Positions 1 through 9,359 of a stretch of DNA of 64,000 nt are shown here, in pieces (the stretch's first letter is position 1; every line of letters starts with the position of its first letter). Origin of the DNA: JAMXLO01 sp963812475 (GTDB lineage Bacteria; Pseudomonadota; Alphaproteobacteria; Acetobacterales; Acetobacteraceae); NCBI GenBank assembly GCA_963812475.1, contig CAWEVI010000028.1, positions 122,939 through 186,938 on the forward strand, in the 5' to 3' direction. The position numbers and the translations under genes are program-made. The notes under the pieces were generated by a model. It was not told the DNA's origin, searched no databases, and worked only from the letters and a program-made list of their open reading frames with translations.

Positions 1-1294
1 TCACCACGGCCCACCACCATTGGCCCTCGCCGACCGCGGCGGTCAGCAGCATCGCCTTCGCGACGAAGCCTCCGCTGGGGGGCAGCCCCATCAGCGACAT
101 CCCGCCGAGCCCAAATGCAAAGACCGTCATCGGCAGCGCCCGGCCGATGCCGCCGAAGCCCGCGATCCGGTCGTGCCCGAGCGCCTCGCCGATCAATCCG
201 GCAGCCATGAACATCGCGGCCTTGGCAACGGCGTGGGCGACGAGTTGCAACACGCCGCCGGTCCAGGCGACACCGTTCCAGACCTGGGCCGTGGCCGATG
301 CAAAGGGCAGCGGCGTCGCGGCAAGCGGGAACAGGAAGAACAGATAGCCGATCTGCGCAATCGTCGAGTAGGCGATCAACAGCTTCAGCCGCGGCTGCCG
401 CAGCGCGAGCACGCTGCCGAACACGATGGCTGCCGCGCCGAGCGTCGCGAGCATCTGCGCAGCGGGCTGACCGAGCAGCCCGGGCAGTGCATCGAACCAC
501 AGCCGGACGATCAGGATGAACGAGCCCTTGACCACCAGCGCCGAGAGCAGGGCGCTCCCCGCGGCCGGCGCGCCGGCATGGGCGGGCGGCAGCCACAGAT
601 GCAGCGGGAACAGCGCGGTCTTGGCGATCAGCCCCGTCGTCATCAGCGCGGCCGCAATCCAGACGACCGGCTCGGGGCGAACCAGATCGGATAGCAGCAC
701 GATATCGAGCGTTCCGTATCCGCCGTAGAGCAGCGCCGTGCCCAGCAGGTACAGCGCCGAACCGAGCAGTGCGAACAGCAGGTAGCGCAGCGCGGCAGCG
801 AGCGTCTCCGCGCGGCCATCCAGGCACACGATGGGCACCGCACCGAAGGTCAGCAGTTCCAGTGCGACGTAAAGCGTGAACAGGTCGCTGCCGAGCCAGA
901 CGGAGTTCAGCCCCGCCCATACTCCCATCAGCAGCGTCCAGAATGCGAGTGAGGCCCGGGTCTCGTGCACACCGGCCGGTGTGCTGAAGCCCTCGCGTGC
1001 GTACAGCCCGATCGCGCCGATCACCAGCGCCGTGGTGATCATCATGATCGCCGATAGGCCGTCGGCGCGCAGTGCGATCCCGAGCGGCGGCGCCCAGCCA
1101 CCCACGAAGTAGTGCAGCGGTGCCCGCGAGCGCCAGACGCAGGCAACGATCGCGACGGCGATGGCGAACCCGGCCGGCAGTGCAATCAGGGCGACACGCT
1201 CGGCCTGCCGCCCGCCGAGCGCCAGCGACAGCACCACGCCGGCAGCCGGCAGCACGATTGCGAGAACCAGCAGGAAGCCACCCTGCGTGATCAG
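1..1294 (-). CDS. mrpD: Mrp-type Na+/H+ antiporter subunit D (MrpD/MnhD), 3' end cut by window edge
   Basis: Proton-translocating membrane subunit of the Mrp cation/proton antiporter, related to NuoM/NuoN of complex I. My translation of the minus strand shows a long hydrophobic protein with the family signature HLWLPPAHAGAPAAGSALLS and a lysine just after it (LVVKGS). Further on are IAYSTIAQIGY and a late AHAVAKAAMF helix with its conserved lysine. No ATG lies near the start. The best start is a CTG at 1294 that overlaps the mrpC stop and follows a GAGGGAG ribosome site. A GTG at 1255 is the alternative but would cut into the first membrane helix. The reading frame is open to base 1, so the C-terminus is outside the window. 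Confidence 0.85.
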   Translation of the reverse strand, partial: MITQGGFLLVLAIVLPAAGVVLSLALGGRQAERVALIALPAGFAIAVAIVACVWRSRAPLHYFVGGWAPPLGIALRADGLSAIMMITTALVIGAIGLYAREGFSTPAGVHETRASLAFWTLLMGVWAGLNSVWLGSDLFTLYVALELLTFGAVPIVCLDGRAETLAAALRYLLFALLGSALYLLGTALLYGGYGTLDIVLLSDLVRPEPVVWIAAALMTTGLIAKTALFPLHLWLPPAHAGAPAAGSALLSALVVKGSFILIVRLWFDALPGLLGQPAAQMLATLGAAAIVFGSVLALRQPRLKLLIAYSTIAQIGYLFFLFPLAATPLPFASATAQVWNGVAWTGGVLQLVAHAVAKAAMFMAAGLIGEALGHDRIAGFGGIGRALPMTVFAFGLGGMSLMGLPPSGGFVAKAMLLTAAVGEGQWWWAVV

Positions 1295-1632
1295 CGTTCG
1301 GCTCCCTCGTTTGCCGGCCGCGCCGGCGCATCGGGGACCAATGTGGCCTCGCCCGTCTCCTGGAACAGCCGCAGCACCAGCGCGACGGCCAGCGCGGTGG
1401 CCGAAAAGGCGACGACGATGCCTGTAATGACCATCGCCTGCGGCACCGGATCGCCGCCCATGCCGGCCGTCGACCCCCGGCGGGCGATGACGCCGAACAG
1501 CAGGAACACGCCGCCGCCGAGAAGATTGAATGACAGGATTTTGCGCAGTGGTTGCGGATGCACGATGGTGCCAAACAGCCCCAGGCCAACCAAGGCCGCG
1601 CCGCACAGCCCATACAAGGTCGCGGCGTTCAT
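1291..1632 (-). CDS. mrpC: Mrp antiporter subunit C (NuoK-like)
   Basis: A 113-residue, three-helix membrane protein of the MnhC/NuoK family, which sits beside the D-type antiporter subunits in the Mrp complex. The family motif DPVPQAMVITGIVV lies near residues 61-74, followed by the third helix. The ATG at 1632 overlaps the end of the upstream mrpB gene by four bases, implying translational coupling. The last ~20 residues (proline/alanine/glutamate-rich) form a short cytoplasmic tail. Identification is firm because of the PQAMVITGIV motif and the position between mrpB and mrpD. Confidence 0.93.
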   Translation of the reverse strand: MNAATLYGLCGAALVGLGLFGTIVHPQPLRKILSFNLLGGGVFLLFGVIARRGSTAGMGGDPVPQAMVITGIVVAFSATALAVALVLRLFQETGEATLVPDAPARPANEGAER

Positions 1633-2576
1633 CGCTGCCGTTCGCGTGCAGGCGGACCGGCCACCAGCAGCCCGAGGATCACCGCAATCGACAGTGTCAG
1701 CACCGCTTCGATGGCGATGATCAGCGGCTTTGCGAAGTTTTCCGGATAGGAGAGGAAGCCACCCGGCAGGGCGAAGCCCGCAAGCCCGACCGCCAGAAAG
1801 ACCGCCGGCCCGGCGACCAGCAGCAACCGCACCCGGCGCTGGCCGATCTCCGGCGGATCGCGCAGGCTGGCGATCATGACCAGCAGCCACATCGCGGCGA
1901 GGATCGCGCCGGCCTGGAACGCTCCGCCCGGAGCGGTCGCTCCGACCCACAGGATGTAGACGCCGACAACGATCCCCACCGGCGGCAGCAACCGTCCCAG
2001 CAAGACCAGTGCGCCATCCGGGCGGGCAGGGCGCAGGATACGCGGGGCGCCCCCCCAGAATCGATCCGGCGCGAGCGACCACACGCCGACCAGGGCAAGC
2101 AGCAGAACGATCTTCTCGAGCAGCGTATCGACCGAGCGGTAGGCAAGAAGCACGGCGGTGACAGCGTTCCCGACGCCAAGCTCCGGCAGGTGAACTGCCG
2201 CCGCCGGTCCGAGCGTGGGGGATGGGTGAACCGGGAAAAGCACCAGCGCGGCAAGTCCCGCGAAAACCAGTGCTGACAGCAGGGCGGCCAGAACGCGCAG
2301 GGCCACGCTCGGACGTTCGGCCGCCGATCGCGCCTCGGTCGGGCGCAGGCGGGCCGCCGCGGCAATGAGTACGGCGCCGGTCACGCCGCTGCCGATCGCG
2401 GCCTCGGTCAGTGCCACATCCACGGCGGCCAGACGCACCCAGGCGAGCGCCAGCAACAGGCCAAATGCCACAAAGCCCACGACAGCGGCGACGGCCGGCC
2501 CGGCGCCAACGGTCCAGACCGCCACGCCGAGCACCAACAGGGCCAACAAGGCATCGAGCGCCAGAGTGATGGTCAC
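1629..2576 (-). CDS. mrpB: Fused MrpA C-terminal domain (DUF4040-like) + MrpB antiporter subunit
   Basis: A 315-residue membrane protein. Residues 1-80 resemble the MrpA C-terminal DUF4040 segment, with the conserved stretch VALTEAAIGSGVTGAVL. The remainder is an MnhB domain with the signature APGGAFQAGAILA near residues 230-242. I chose the GTG at 2576 because it overlaps the mrpG stop as GTGA; the longer upstream frame runs through mrpG. A fusion or close pairing of the MrpA tail with MrpB is typical of operons in which the large N-terminal antiporter part of MrpA is absent or encoded elsewhere. No MrpA N-terminal half is seen in this window. Confidence 0.85.
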   Translation of the reverse strand: MTITLALDALLALLVLGVAVWTVGAGPAVAAVVGFVAFGLLLALAWVRLAAVDVALTEAAIGSGVTGAVLIAAAARLRPTEARSAAERPSVALRVLAALLSALVFAGLAALVLFPVHPSPTLGPAAAVHLPELGVGNAVTAVLLAYRSVDTLLEKIVLLLALVGVWSLAPDRFWGGAPRILRPARPDGALVLLGRLLPPVGIVVGVYILWVGATAPGGAFQAGAILAAMWLLVMIASLRDPPEIGQRRVRLLLVAGPAVFLAVGLAGFALPGGFLSYPENFAKPLIIAIEAVLTLSIAVILGLLVAGPPARERQR

Positions 2577-2866
2577 ACCTGCTGTCCCCTGCGCCGCAGA
2601 GTGCGGGCGACCATCTGGCTGACCGTCGCACCCGCCAACTGGGCCAGCAGCCAGACCGCGACAAGCTTCAGCGCGGGGAGATACCCATCCGCCTGTGGCA
2701 ACAGACCCAGTACAACAAGGCCCAGGCCCAGGTTGTCGGCTTTGGTCAGCGCGTGCAGGCGTGTGAGCGGGTCTGGAAAGCGCAGCAGCCCGACTGTTCC
2801 GGCCAGGAAAAAGAACGCTCCGGCGGAGACCGCGAGCACCGTGAAGATGTCGAGCAGGGTCCTCAT
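2573..2866 (-). CDS. mrpG: Mrp antiporter subunit G
   Basis: A 97-residue membrane protein of the MnhG/PhaG family, a small accessory subunit of the Mrp complex. The family motif GLLRFPDPLTRLHALTKADN is plain at residues 27-46, between hydrophobic segments. Its ATG overlaps the mrpF stop codon and its own stop overlaps the GTG of the next gene, so translation of F, G and B is probably coupled. Confidence 0.93.
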   Translation of the reverse strand: MRTLLDIFTVLAVSAGAFFFLAGTVGLLRFPDPLTRLHALTKADNLGLGLVVLGLLPQADGYLPALKLVAVWLLAQLAGATVSQMVARTLRRRGQQV

Positions 2867-3120
2867 CCGCCGTCGTCGGCGCTGTTGACGAACGCGACGG
2901 CGGCGAAGGCGGCAAGCAGGGCCAACGTCAGCGCGGCATCTACCGCCGCCGGCGCCCCGGTGCCCGCGGCCAGCAGAAGCAGCGCCGCAATGCCGCCGGT
3001 GCCAAGCAGTTGCGCCGACATCATGCGATCGGCATCGCCCGGGCCGCGCAGGATGCGCATCAGTCCCAATGCCACCATCGCCAGAACGAAACCCGCAGCC
3101 GCGATCAGGAACTCAGCCAT
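2863..3120 (-). CDS. mrpF: Mrp antiporter subunit F
   Basis: An 85-residue hydrophobic protein of the MnhF/PhaF family. After the first helix it has the conserved MRILRGPGDADRMMSAQLLG motif at residues 21-40, then two more helices. I start it at the ATG at 3120; the longer frame upstream lies inside mrpE. It overlaps mrpE by eight bases and mrpG by four, consistent with a single transcript. Confidence 0.92.
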   Translation of the reverse strand: MAEFLIAAAGFVLAMVALGLMRILRGPGDADRMMSAQLLGTGGIAALLLLAAGTGAPAAVDAALTLALLAAFAAVAFVNSADDGG

Positions 3121-3601
3121 TGTCGCGCCATCCGCCCAGTGCCCGTCCGAAGAACTCCTCGTCCGCCGCCATCTGCGCTGCCACCGGCAGGCCGATATCG
3201 AGGCAATGCACAAGAAGCGTCCCGTCCTCGTTCGTGTCGGTGGGCAGCGTGCCGGGCAGCAGGCTGGCGAATGCACAGAACGCATCGCGCGGCGTGCCGG
3301 GTGAAAGGCGAGGCGACACGGTGACGAACCCAGGGCGCAGCGGCAGCCGGGGATCGAGCGCACGCCGAGCGACATCGATCCCCGCCATCAGCGACTGGCG
3401 CGGGAAGCGCAGCGCGAGACTGGCAATGCCAAGCGGCGACAGGGGCGATCCGCCGGGCGGCAGGAGGCGCAGGCTGGTCCAGGTCGCGCCGGCAACGGCG
3501 ACCACCGCAGCCGGAAGATCTCCGGGATTGAAGCCGGCAAGAATCAGCCAGAGGACGAGAAAGGCGGTTGCGCGCGTAAGTGCTGCTGCCGGGCTGCTCA
3601 T
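3113..3601 (-). CDS. mrpE: Mrp antiporter subunit E
   Basis: A 162-residue protein of the MnhE/PhaE family and the first gene of the antiporter operon. It has an N-terminal membrane pair followed by a soluble part with the family-typical segments SLMAGIDVARRALDP and LLPGTLPTDTNEDGTLLVHCLD. The order E-F-G-A'/B-C-D differs from the Bacillus order A-B-C-D-E-F-G. Promoter elements upstream were not recognised. A REP-like palindrome lies between this gene and the preceding efflux operon. Confidence 0.92.
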   Translation of the reverse strand: MSSPAAALTRATAFLVLWLILAGFNPGDLPAAVVAVAGATWTSLRLLPPGGSPLSPLGIASLALRFPRQSLMAGIDVARRALDPRLPLRPGFVTVSPRLSPGTPRDAFCAFASLLPGTLPTDTNEDGTLLVHCLDIGLPVAAQMAADEEFFGRALGGWRDNG

Positions 3602-3647
3602 GGTGTTTTGCCAGCCGCCCTGGTTGTTGCATCTCCGCAGTGCTCAT

Positions 3648-3695
3648 TCACCGTCATGGCCGGGCTTTACCGGTCACGCCCGGCCATGACGTGAG
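3648..3695. repeat. REP-like palindrome (CATGGCCGGGC family)
   Basis: An inverted repeat whose arms read GTCATGGCCGGGC and GCCCGGCCATGAC with a loop of about a dozen bases. It lies in the gap between the efflux operon and mrpE. Close copies occur near 36138-36185, 52428-52515 and, degenerate, 23479-23505. The fold could end transcription or protect a transcript 3' end; no T-run follows, so it is not a standard terminator. Confidence 0.75.
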
Positions 3696-3715
3696 AAGCG
3701 AGCGGTAACACAAGG

Positions 3716-6700
3716 TCAGCGGCCATGGGCCTGCACCATGGCTTCGTCATGCGCGGAAGATTCCTTGATGCGAAACCACGCCACGTAGAGCGCGGGAAGA
3801 AACACCAGCGTGACGACGGTGCCCACCAGAAAGCCACCCATGATGGCGAACGCCATCGGTCCCCAGAAGATGGTCGCCGCGATCGGTATCAGGCCCAGCA
3901 CCGTGGACACCGCGGTCAGCATGATCGGGCGGAAACGCGAGACGCTGGCCTCGATCACCGCCTCCCAGGCCGGTTTGCCCTCGCTCAGTTCCGCCTCGAT
4001 CTGCTCGATCAGGATCACCGCATTGCGGGCGATCATGCCGATCAACGCAAGGATCCCGAGGATGGCCACGAACCCAAGCGGCCGTTGAAAGATCAGCAGT
4101 CCCGCGACGACGCCGCTCATCGCCATCGGCACCACAATCAGCACGAGAGCCAACCGGCTGAAACTTTGCAGCTGGATCATCAGGAAGGTGATCATCAGGA
4201 ACAGCATCAATGGCACCACGGCGACGACCGAGGCCTGCGACTGCGCACTCTCCTCGACGGTTCCGCCGACGGCGATGCGATAGGACTCCGGCAGGCCGGC
4301 ATTCAGTTCCGCGACCGCCGGCGCCAGCTTCGCGACGACACTTTCGGGCAGTGCGCCGTGTGCGACATCGGCCTGCACGGTCAACGTCGGGACCCGGTCG
4401 CGGCGCCAGATCAACGGGAACTCCTGGTCGAAATCGAAACTGGCAAGCTGGCTGAGCGGAACGGTTCGCCCGTTCGGCAGCGGAACCTGCACGTTGCGCA
4501 GCGTCGCGAGCGAAACACGCTGTTCATCCGTCGCCCGTGCCACGACATCGACGAGATAGATTCCGTCGCGCAGCTGCGTCACTGTCGTTCCGGTGACAAC
4601 GGAGTTCAGCACGGACGCCAGCGCCTGCGAACTCAATCCCAGCAACCTGGCCTGATCCTGGTCGATGTTGATCCGCACCATGCGGGCCGGTTCCATCCAG
4701 TCGAAGTTAACGTGCCGCGCGTTCGGATCGCCCGACACGATGCCGGCCAGCCGCAGCGCAATGTCGCGGACCTGCGACACGTCGGGACCGCTGACGCGAT
4801 ACTGGATCGGCCAGCCGACGGGTGGTCCTAGCCCGAGTGGCGACACGCGCGTCACCGCGCTGGGGAACTGGTCGGCGAGCACCACCTCGAGCCGCGTGTG
4901 AAGCCGTTCGCGCGCCGCCACGTCCTTGGCGATGACGACGGACTGGGCGAAGAAGTCGTTGGGCAATTCCACCGCGAGCGGTAGATAGAAGCGGATCGCA
5001 CCGCGGCCGACATACGTGCTCCAGCTTGCGACGTCGGGATCGGTTTTCAGCACGCTGTCCAGTCGCGCGGCCAGGTCGTCGGTCGCGAAGATCGACGCGT
5101 TCTGCGGTAGCCTCAGATCGACCAAAAGCTCCGGACGATCCGATGGCGGGAAGAATTGACGCGGGATCAGCGGCGATGCGACCACCGCCACCGCGAGGCA
5201 GGCGACCGTGACACCGATGGTGAGCCACCGCGCCCGCATCGCACCGACCAGAAGACCACGGAACGCGCCCAGGATCCGGCTGGGCTTGGTCGGCTTCGAC
5301 GTGTCCGGCCTTTTGAGCATGACCACGCCAAGCAGCGGCGCGAACAGCACGGCCACGAACCAGGACATGATCAGTGCGATGCCCACCACGGCGAAGATCG
5401 AAAACGTATACTCGCCGGCGGAACTCTTCGCGAAGCCGATCGGCACGAAGCCGGCGGCGGTGACGAACGATCCGGTCAGCATCGGTACCGCGAGCGTCTT
5501 GTAGGCATAGGTCGCCGACTGTTCCTTGCTGTCGCCGGCGGCAAGTCGCGAGGTCATGACGTCGATCGTAGTCATCGCGTCATCGACCAGCAGGCCGAGC
5601 GCGATGATCAGCGCGCCAAGCGAGATGCGCTGCAGGTCGATCGCGAAGAACTGCATGATCGGGAAGACGACGGCGAGCGTCAGCGGGATCGAAAGTGCCA
5701 CGACCATGCCGGCCCGCATCCCGAGGCTGACGAAGCTCACGGCCATGATGATGGCGATGGCCTGCCAGAGCGAGGTGGTGAAGTCGCTGATCGCGTGGTC
5801 CACCACGTGCGGCTGATCGGCGACCAGGTTCGGCGTGATGCCGATCGGCAGATCGTCGGTGATCCGGTGCATCGCCTGTTCGATGTTGCGGCCCAGCGCC
5901 AGGATGTCGCCGCCCTCGCGCATCGCGATGCCGAGACCGATCGCCGGCTTGCCGTTGACACGGAACAGGGGCTGCGGCGGGTCGGCGAAGCCGCGACGGA
6001 TCTCGGCGATGTCGCGCAGGCGGATCATGCGCCCGTTGGCGACGAAGTTGATGTTGCGAAGATCCTGCTCGGATTCAAATGCACCGGTAACGCGCAGCAA
6101 CAGCTTCTCGTCGCCGGTTTGGATGGTCCCGGCGGGGCTCACCACGTTCTGCGCCTGCAGAGCGGCGATCAGCGCGGAGCGGTCGATCCCCAGGCCGGCA
6201 AGCTGCTGCATCGAGAACTCGACAAAGACCCGCTCGTCCTGCGCGCCGAGCATCTCGATCTTGGACACGTCGGGGACCAGCAGCAGCCGGGAGCGGATTT
6301 CATCGACGTGGTCGCGGAGTTCGCGCTGGGTGAACCCATCCGCGGTGAAGCCGTAGATGATCCCGAAGGTGTCGCCGAATTCGTCGTTGAAGCCTGGACC
6401 GACAACGCCAACCGGCAACGTATGTCGCATGTCGCCGACGCTCTTGCGGACATGATACCAGATGTCCGGAACCTCGCTGGCGGGAGTCTTGCCCTTCAGG
6501 TTGACGAAGATGGTCGCCAGACCCGGACTCGTGTAGCTGCGCAGGAAATCGAGGTTCGGCGTTTCCTGAAGCGTGCGCTCGATACGTTCGGTGACCTGCA
6601 GGAGCGTGTCGTTGATCGTGGCACCAGGCCAGGCAGCCTGGACGATCATTGTCTTGATGACGAAGGCCGGGTCCTCGTTGCGGCCAAGCCGCGTGTAGGC

Positions 6701-6787
6701 GGAGACCCCCGCAAGGATCGACGCGATCATCATGTAGACGACAAACGAGCGGTGGCGGAGCGACCACTCCGATAGATTGAAACCCAC
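3716..6787 (-). CDS. RND-family efflux permease (AcrB-like)
   Basis: Inner-membrane proton-driven drug/solute exporter of the resistance-nodulation-division family, 1023 residues, the usual length. It opens with a cytoplasmic start and first helix, then a porter domain beginning RNEDPAFVIKTMIVQAAWPGA. The helix-4 pair of aspartates is present in GLLVDDAMTTIDVMTS. A repeated second half ends with GMIARNAVILIEQIE. The start is a GTG at 6787 that shares one base with the stop of the adaptor gene. The pair lacks an outer-membrane channel gene here, so it probably uses a TolC encoded elsewhere. Substrate cannot be read from sequence. Confidence 0.93.
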   Translation of the reverse strand: MGFNLSEWSLRHRSFVVYMMIASILAGVSAYTRLGRNEDPAFVIKTMIVQAAWPGATINDTLLQVTERIERTLQETPNLDFLRSYTSPGLATIFVNLKGKTPASEVPDIWYHVRKSVGDMRHTLPVGVVGPGFNDEFGDTFGIIYGFTADGFTQRELRDHVDEIRSRLLLVPDVSKIEMLGAQDERVFVEFSMQQLAGLGIDRSALIAALQAQNVVSPAGTIQTGDEKLLLRVTGAFESEQDLRNINFVANGRMIRLRDIAEIRRGFADPPQPLFRVNGKPAIGLGIAMREGGDILALGRNIEQAMHRITDDLPIGITPNLVADQPHVVDHAISDFTTSLWQAIAIIMAVSFVSLGMRAGMVVALSIPLTLAVVFPIMQFFAIDLQRISLGALIIALGLLVDDAMTTIDVMTSRLAAGDSKEQSATYAYKTLAVPMLTGSFVTAAGFVPIGFAKSSAGEYTFSIFAVVGIALIMSWFVAVLFAPLLGVVMLKRPDTSKPTKPSRILGAFRGLLVGAMRARWLTIGVTVACLAVAVVASPLIPRQFFPPSDRPELLVDLRLPQNASIFATDDLAARLDSVLKTDPDVASWSTYVGRGAIRFYLPLAVELPNDFFAQSVVIAKDVAARERLHTRLEVVLADQFPSAVTRVSPLGLGPPVGWPIQYRVSGPDVSQVRDIALRLAGIVSGDPNARHVNFDWMEPARMVRINIDQDQARLLGLSSQALASVLNSVVTGTTVTQLRDGIYLVDVVARATDEQRVSLATLRNVQVPLPNGRTVPLSQLASFDFDQEFPLIWRRDRVPTLTVQADVAHGALPESVVAKLAPAVAELNAGLPESYRIAVGGTVEESAQSQASVVAVVPLMLFLMITFLMIQLQSFSRLALVLIVVPMAMSGVVAGLLIFQRPLGFVAILGILALIGMIARNAVILIEQIEAELSEGKPAWEAVIEASVSRFRPIMLTAVSTVLGLIPIAATIFWGPMAFAIMGGFLVGTVVTLVFLPALYVAWFRIKESSAHDEAMVQAHGR

Positions 6788-7869
6788 TAGGCTGACGGCC
6801 CAAGCAGCCGGACCGTCTGGCCCGGATGAAGGGCCTGGACGCCGGCGGTGACGACGATGTCGCCCTTATCGAGGCCGTGGGCGACGACGACCGTTCCCGG
6901 ATCAAAGCGCAGCAGTTCGATGTTGCGCAGCGAGACGGTCAGCTTCGACGGATCGACGATCCAGACCGCGGGCTGGCGATTCAATTCAGTCAGCGCGGAG
7001 GCGGGGATCGCGATCACCTTGTCGGAATCAAGCTGCACGGTGCCGTTCACCGTGGATCCAAGCCGCATGGCCGCGGGTGGATCGGTCAGGCCGACCTTGA
7101 CCTGGAAAGTCCTGGTCACCGGATCGGCCTGCGGGGCAACCTCGCGAACGCGGCCGATTGTCGTTACTGTCGGATCGTCGGTCAGGCGGATCATGACCTG
7201 CGGGTCGCCGGGGGCTGAACGCAGCACCTGGGCGGGTACGTCGAACACAGCGTCGCGCCCGCCCTGCCGGGCAAGCTGCACGATCATCTGCCCCGCCTGC
7301 ACCACTTCGCCCGGTTCCGCCCCGCGCGCCGTAATGGTCCCGCCGGCATCGGCCTGTAGCACAGTGTAGCTGACCCGGTCGGCGGCGATCCTTACCTGGA
7401 CTTCACCGTCATCGACCTGCGCCTGCGCCGTTCGCAACGCCTTCTCCGCCAGATCGAACTGGGCCCGCGGCGTATGCCCTTGCACCAGCAGCGTTCTCTG
7501 TCTTTCGAACGCGGCGTGCGCCTGCGTCAGTTGCGCCTGCGCCGCCGTCAGGCTTGCCTGCGCCGAGCGTAGCGCATTCACCTCGTTCTGCGGATCCAGT
7601 CTGGCAAGTTCCTGTCCGGGTTTGACCTGATCCCCGACATTGACGAATCGGTCCGTCATCCGGCCGCCGATCCGGAACGCCATGGATGCCTGGTCTTCGG
7701 CCTGGATGTGTCCGGTCAGTTCGACCGTCTCGCCGGCATCCTGCTGTGTCGCCGTCACCGTTCGAACCGGGCGCGGATCGGGTGCCTCGGCCTTCTTCTC
7801 CGGCCCGCATGCGGTCATTCCGAGGGCAACTGCCGGCAGCAACAAAGCCAATGTCCAACGCTGATTCAT
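6787..7869 (-). CDS. RND efflux periplasmic adaptor lipoprotein
   Basis: Membrane-fusion (HlyD/AcrA-type) subunit that links the RND permease to an outer-membrane channel. I start it at the ATG at 7869, giving 360 residues with a lipoprotein signal ending LGMTAC (Cys22), rather than at the longer open frame from 7989. A biotinyl-lipoyl half motif (GDQVKPGQELARLDPQN) is followed by an alanine/glutamine-rich alpha-hairpin. Then come the return half (GEPGEVV-like, here AEPGEVVQAG) and beta-barrel domains. It is the first gene of the two-gene operon. Confidence 0.92.
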   Translation of the reverse strand: MNQRWTLALLLPAVALGMTACGPEKKAEAPDPRPVRTVTATQQDAGETVELTGHIQAEDQASMAFRIGGRMTDRFVNVGDQVKPGQELARLDPQNEVNALRSAQASLTAAQAQLTQAHAAFERQRTLLVQGHTPRAQFDLAEKALRTAQAQVDDGEVQVRIAADRVSYTVLQADAGGTITARGAEPGEVVQAGQMIVQLARQGGRDAVFDVPAQVLRSAPGDPQVMIRLTDDPTVTTIGRVREVAPQADPVTRTFQVKVGLTDPPAAMRLGSTVNGTVQLDSDKVIAIPASALTELNRQPAVWIVDPSKLTVSLRNIELLRFDPGTVVVAHGLDKGDIVVTAGVQALHPGQTVRLLGPSA

Positions 7870-8042
7870 TATAATCGCGAACCGTTTGACCCAGCCGCGT
7901 CGCATGTCGTGCCCCTGCGCGCGTGAGTACCCTTGTGAAGCATCAGGAGTCCGCCAGGTACAGCGGCGAGATATCATCGGATGTACCAAGTGTGAAGGCG
8001 CTGGTGCATGGAGATTTCCGTATCAGTGACTCGCGGGCGCCG

Positions 8043-9047
8043 TCAGGCCTCGGGCTGCGATACAAACAGGTTCATTCCCAGCTGAGCGGCCAGGAACCTG
8101 GCCACCAGCTGACCCTTCACGCTGTTGCCAGCCGCATCGAGTGGTGGCGCAAATGTTCCCAGTCCACCTTTGCCCGGAGACACGGTGACGATCCCTCCAC
8201 CGATGCCGCTCTTGCCCGGCAGCCCGATGTCGTAAAGCCAGTCGCCCGAGGTCTCGTAGAGCCCCGCGGTCGCCATCGCAGCCAATGCATAGCGGCAAGA
8301 GTCGGCATCGACAACCTGCTCTCTGGTCAGCGGATTCATGCCGCCATCGGCCAACGTCGCACCCATGACCGCGAGATCTCTCGCGGACACATTCAGCGAA
8401 CATTGCCTGGTGTAAAGATCGGTCGCTTCCGCGGGATCGAGGTAGATCCGGCCATAGCTTTGCAGCAGTCGGGCGATACTTTGATTCCGGAAGTTTGTCT
8501 CAGACGCCGAGGCATAGACCTCGGCATTGAGCGGCAGTGTGCGTCCGGCGAAACCTGACAGGCCATCATGGATGAACCGCCAACGCGCGTCGACAGTCGC
8601 GCCGGGCACGAGGCTTGTGGTTGCGATGGCGCCGGGATTGACCATCGGATTCGTCCGTCCGTCGCGCCCCCGCTCGATCGCCGACAACGCATTGAAAGGC
8701 AGGCCGGTGCTGTTCACGCCCAGTTTGTCACGCGCCTGTTCGGCGCCGAGGCACTGGCAGACCAAAGCGAAGACGAAGGGCTTCGACACGCTCATGATCG
8801 AGAATTCATGGTCTGCGTCGCCGGCCGCATACACATTTCCGCTGACGCCGACCACGCACACGCCGAACAGGTCGGCTGGCACCCGTGCGAGCGCCGGATA
8901 GACATCCGAGTTCGTGCCTTCGGTATTTCCCCTGAAGCGCTCGTACGCGCGCTTCACGGTCGTCATCACCAGATCGGGTTCGGGCAGGTGACCGGTGGAT
9001 ACGTAACAGCGCTCCGCTGCCGCATCGGCTTCAACGTGCGCAGGCAT
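8043..9047 (-). CDS. glsA: Glutaminase A
   Basis: Hydrolyses L-glutamine to L-glutamate and ammonia. The 334-residue protein belongs to the serine-dependent beta-lactamase-like glutaminase family. The catalytic S-x-x-K motif is present at Ser86-Lys89 (SVSKPF). Other family marks are NPMVNPGAIA, the tyrosine in GRIYLDPAEA context, and the C-terminal GKSGIGGGIVTVSPGKGGLG. It stands alone on the minus strand with a 312-base divergent gap to the next gene. A cytoplasmic location is expected, as there is no signal peptide. Confidence 0.95.
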   Translation of the reverse strand: MPAHVEADAAAERCYVSTGHLPEPDLVMTTVKRAYERFRGNTEGTNSDVYPALARVPADLFGVCVVGVSGNVYAAGDADHEFSIMSVSKPFVFALVCQCLGAEQARDKLGVNSTGLPFNALSAIERGRDGRTNPMVNPGAIATTSLVPGATVDARWRFIHDGLSGFAGRTLPLNAEVYASASETNFRNQSIARLLQSYGRIYLDPAEATDLYTRQCSLNVSARDLAVMGATLADGGMNPLTREQVVDADSCRYALAAMATAGLYETSGDWLYDIGLPGKSGIGGGIVTVSPGKGGLGTFAPPLDAAGNSVKGQLVARFLAAQLGMNLFVSQPEA

Positions 9048-9359
9048 CGAGTCCTCCCGATGTCATTCGTCGATCGCCCTGCTCGGTCAACTCGCAGGGC
9101 GCTGTCCTGCGATGCCGCAGCACCTCCGGCGAATCGTGCACCATCACGGCAACCTTAGCAATCCATAAAGAGGCTGCGATGGGCTCAGAATCCCCGGACT
9201 TGGCTACGCGTCCCAATCCTGACCACCTGATTCGCGGGTTGTATCGGCGGACTTCGATGCAGACAGTGCCGCGAGTCAAATGGTAAGGGACGATGTAGGA
9301 GGAGAGACGATCTCCTGACCCGCCGCTGTCCGCGGTCGCGGTATCACGAGTGATGGTGC
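9048..9359. other. Divergent intergenic region glsA / lipase-like gene
   Basis: About 310 bases without a supportable gene between two divergent start codons. It must carry promoters for both, but I could not pick convincing -10/-35 elements. Open frames crossing it lack ribosome sites and run into the flanking genes in the wrong frame. Confidence 0.5.

Noticed and set aside
5156..6775. 539-codon plus-strand frame opposite the RND permease
   Set aside because: Rich in Arg/Asp/His with no domain; a mirror of the permease coding pattern.
7869..7989. Upstream extension of the RND adaptor to 7989
   Set aside because: The extra 40 residues would bury the lipoprotein signal; ATG 7869 gives a proper lipobox.
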